A stretch of 13,700 bases of DNA, taken from positions 1 to 13,700 of the forward strand of contig NZ_JOBF01000049.1 in the NCBI RefSeq assembly GCF_000718635.1, in the 5' to 3' direction. Shown here piece after piece: positions 13,484 through 13,700 of this stretch. How positions within the stretch are numbered: position 1 is the first letter of the stretch; every line of letters begins with the position of its first letter. This DNA is from Streptomyces varsoviensis (GTDB lineage Bacteria > Actinomycetota > Actinomycetes > Streptomycetales > Streptomycetaceae). A model generated the notes under the pieces. It had not been told where the DNA came from. It ran no database searches and was given only the letters and a program-made list of their open reading frames with translations. The translations under genes and the position numbers were made by a program.

Positions 13484-13511
13484 TCCTTCAGTATGGCACC
13501 GGGTGGCACCG
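13484..13511 (-). promoter_or_regulatory. Candidate promoter and operator of the phd-vapC operon
   Basis: On the minus strand CATACT (13495-13490) lies six bases before the antitoxin ATG. On the plus strand TGGCACCG occurs twice (13494-13501 and 13504-13511), exactly ten bases apart, so both copies face the same side of the helix. Overlapping CACC/GGTG palindromes result. The antitoxin probably binds here to autoregulate, which is inferred from how Phd-type systems work. Confidence 0.45.
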
Positions 13512-13559
13512 AGTGCTACAGGCCCCGTTACCGGGACGCCGGTTGTGCGAGTGGTGGTC

Positions 13560-13700
13560 GCGCGAGGTCCTGGTATTAGGTCGTTTCTGATGGCTCTTGG
13601 GTGGTGTCGCGGAGCCAGATGACGATTGCGGTGCAGGTGAGGGTGCCGTTGTAGATGTAGTCGCGTTTGTCGTAGCGGCTGGCCACCGCCCGGAACTGCT
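13560..13700 (-). mobile_element. Insertion sequence end (IS5-type), truncated by the window
   Basis: The last 125 nt encode the C-terminus of a transposase, so an insertion sequence enters from the right edge. Its boundary should be close to the stop codon, around 13560-13578, but only one end is in view and I cannot define a terminal inverted repeat or target duplication. AGGTC occurs at 13565-13569 and 13578-13582, which may be relevant or chance. Confidence 0.6.
13576..13700 (-). CDS. IS5-family-type transposase, C-terminal fragment
   Basis: Forty residues are visible before a TAA stop; the gene continues past the right edge. The sequence contains RAVASRYDKRDYIYNGTL followed by a TAIVIWLRDT end. 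The R-Y-D-K-R-D-Y wording with a terminal IWLRD is typical of the transposase C-terminus in actinobacterial IS5-type elements, close after the last catalytic glutamate helix, which lies outside the window. Codon use is less extreme in GC than in neighbouring genes, as expected for a mobile element. Whether the element is intact cannot be judged here. It borders the toxin-antitoxin genes and may have helped bring that block in. Confidence 0.75.
   Translation of the reverse strand, partial: QFRAVASRYDKRDYIYNGTLTCTAIVIWLRDTTQEPSETT

Overview
The window is very GC-rich actinobacterial chromosome, most likely Streptomyces or a close relative. The evidence is the strong third-position GC bias, which opens long antisense shadow frames, together with the gene families present: a SARP/AfsR-type regulator, orphan HATPase and STAS regulators, PadR, and a TetX-like flavin monooxygenase. 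No rRNA, tRNA or CRISPR array was seen. I could not run similarity searches; family calls come from motifs read directly.

Layout. (1) 1-2079: an ArsR-type repressor that runs off the left edge (minus), a small HATPase protein of the RsbW type (minus), a 603-nt gene-free stretch, and a STAS anti-sigma-antagonist-like protein (plus). (2) 2361-6476: a CitE/HpcH-type lyase and an alpha/beta hydrolase of the fluoroacetate-dehalogenase/epoxide-hydrolase type form a minus-strand pair. They are divergent from a 670-aa SARP-type regulator that lacks the NB-ARC ATPase of AfsR. (3) 6680-8660: a PadR repressor is divergent from a class A FAD monooxygenase, with a clear nested palindrome between them. (4) 8900-10612: a BCCT-family transporter. 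(5) 10783-13700: an all-minus accessory block next to the 3' end of an IS5-type transposase. From the transposase inward it holds a Phd/YefM antitoxin, a PIN-domain toxin, a DUF1838-type protein, a small unrecognised protein, and an AbiEii-type nucleotidyltransferase that overlaps the small protein by four bases.

How the parts work together (inference). The PadR repressor probably controls itself and the monooxygenase through the shared palindrome. The SARP may control itself and/or the hydrolase-lyase pair from a short divergent region that carries an 11-bp-phased direct repeat. The right end looks like a small toxin-antitoxin or defence island, with one ordinary VapBC-like pair and one AbiEii-like toxin whose partner is much shorter than the usual AbiEi antitoxin. 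Five genes (arsR, SARP, padR, the AbiEii partner and phd) have a -10-like hexamer exactly six bases before their ATG and no usable Shine-Dalgarno or only a poor one. This suggests leaderless mRNAs concentrated among regulators and antitoxins. Convergent or tandem gene ends are marked by strong GC hairpins without U-tracts, as is common in Streptomyces.
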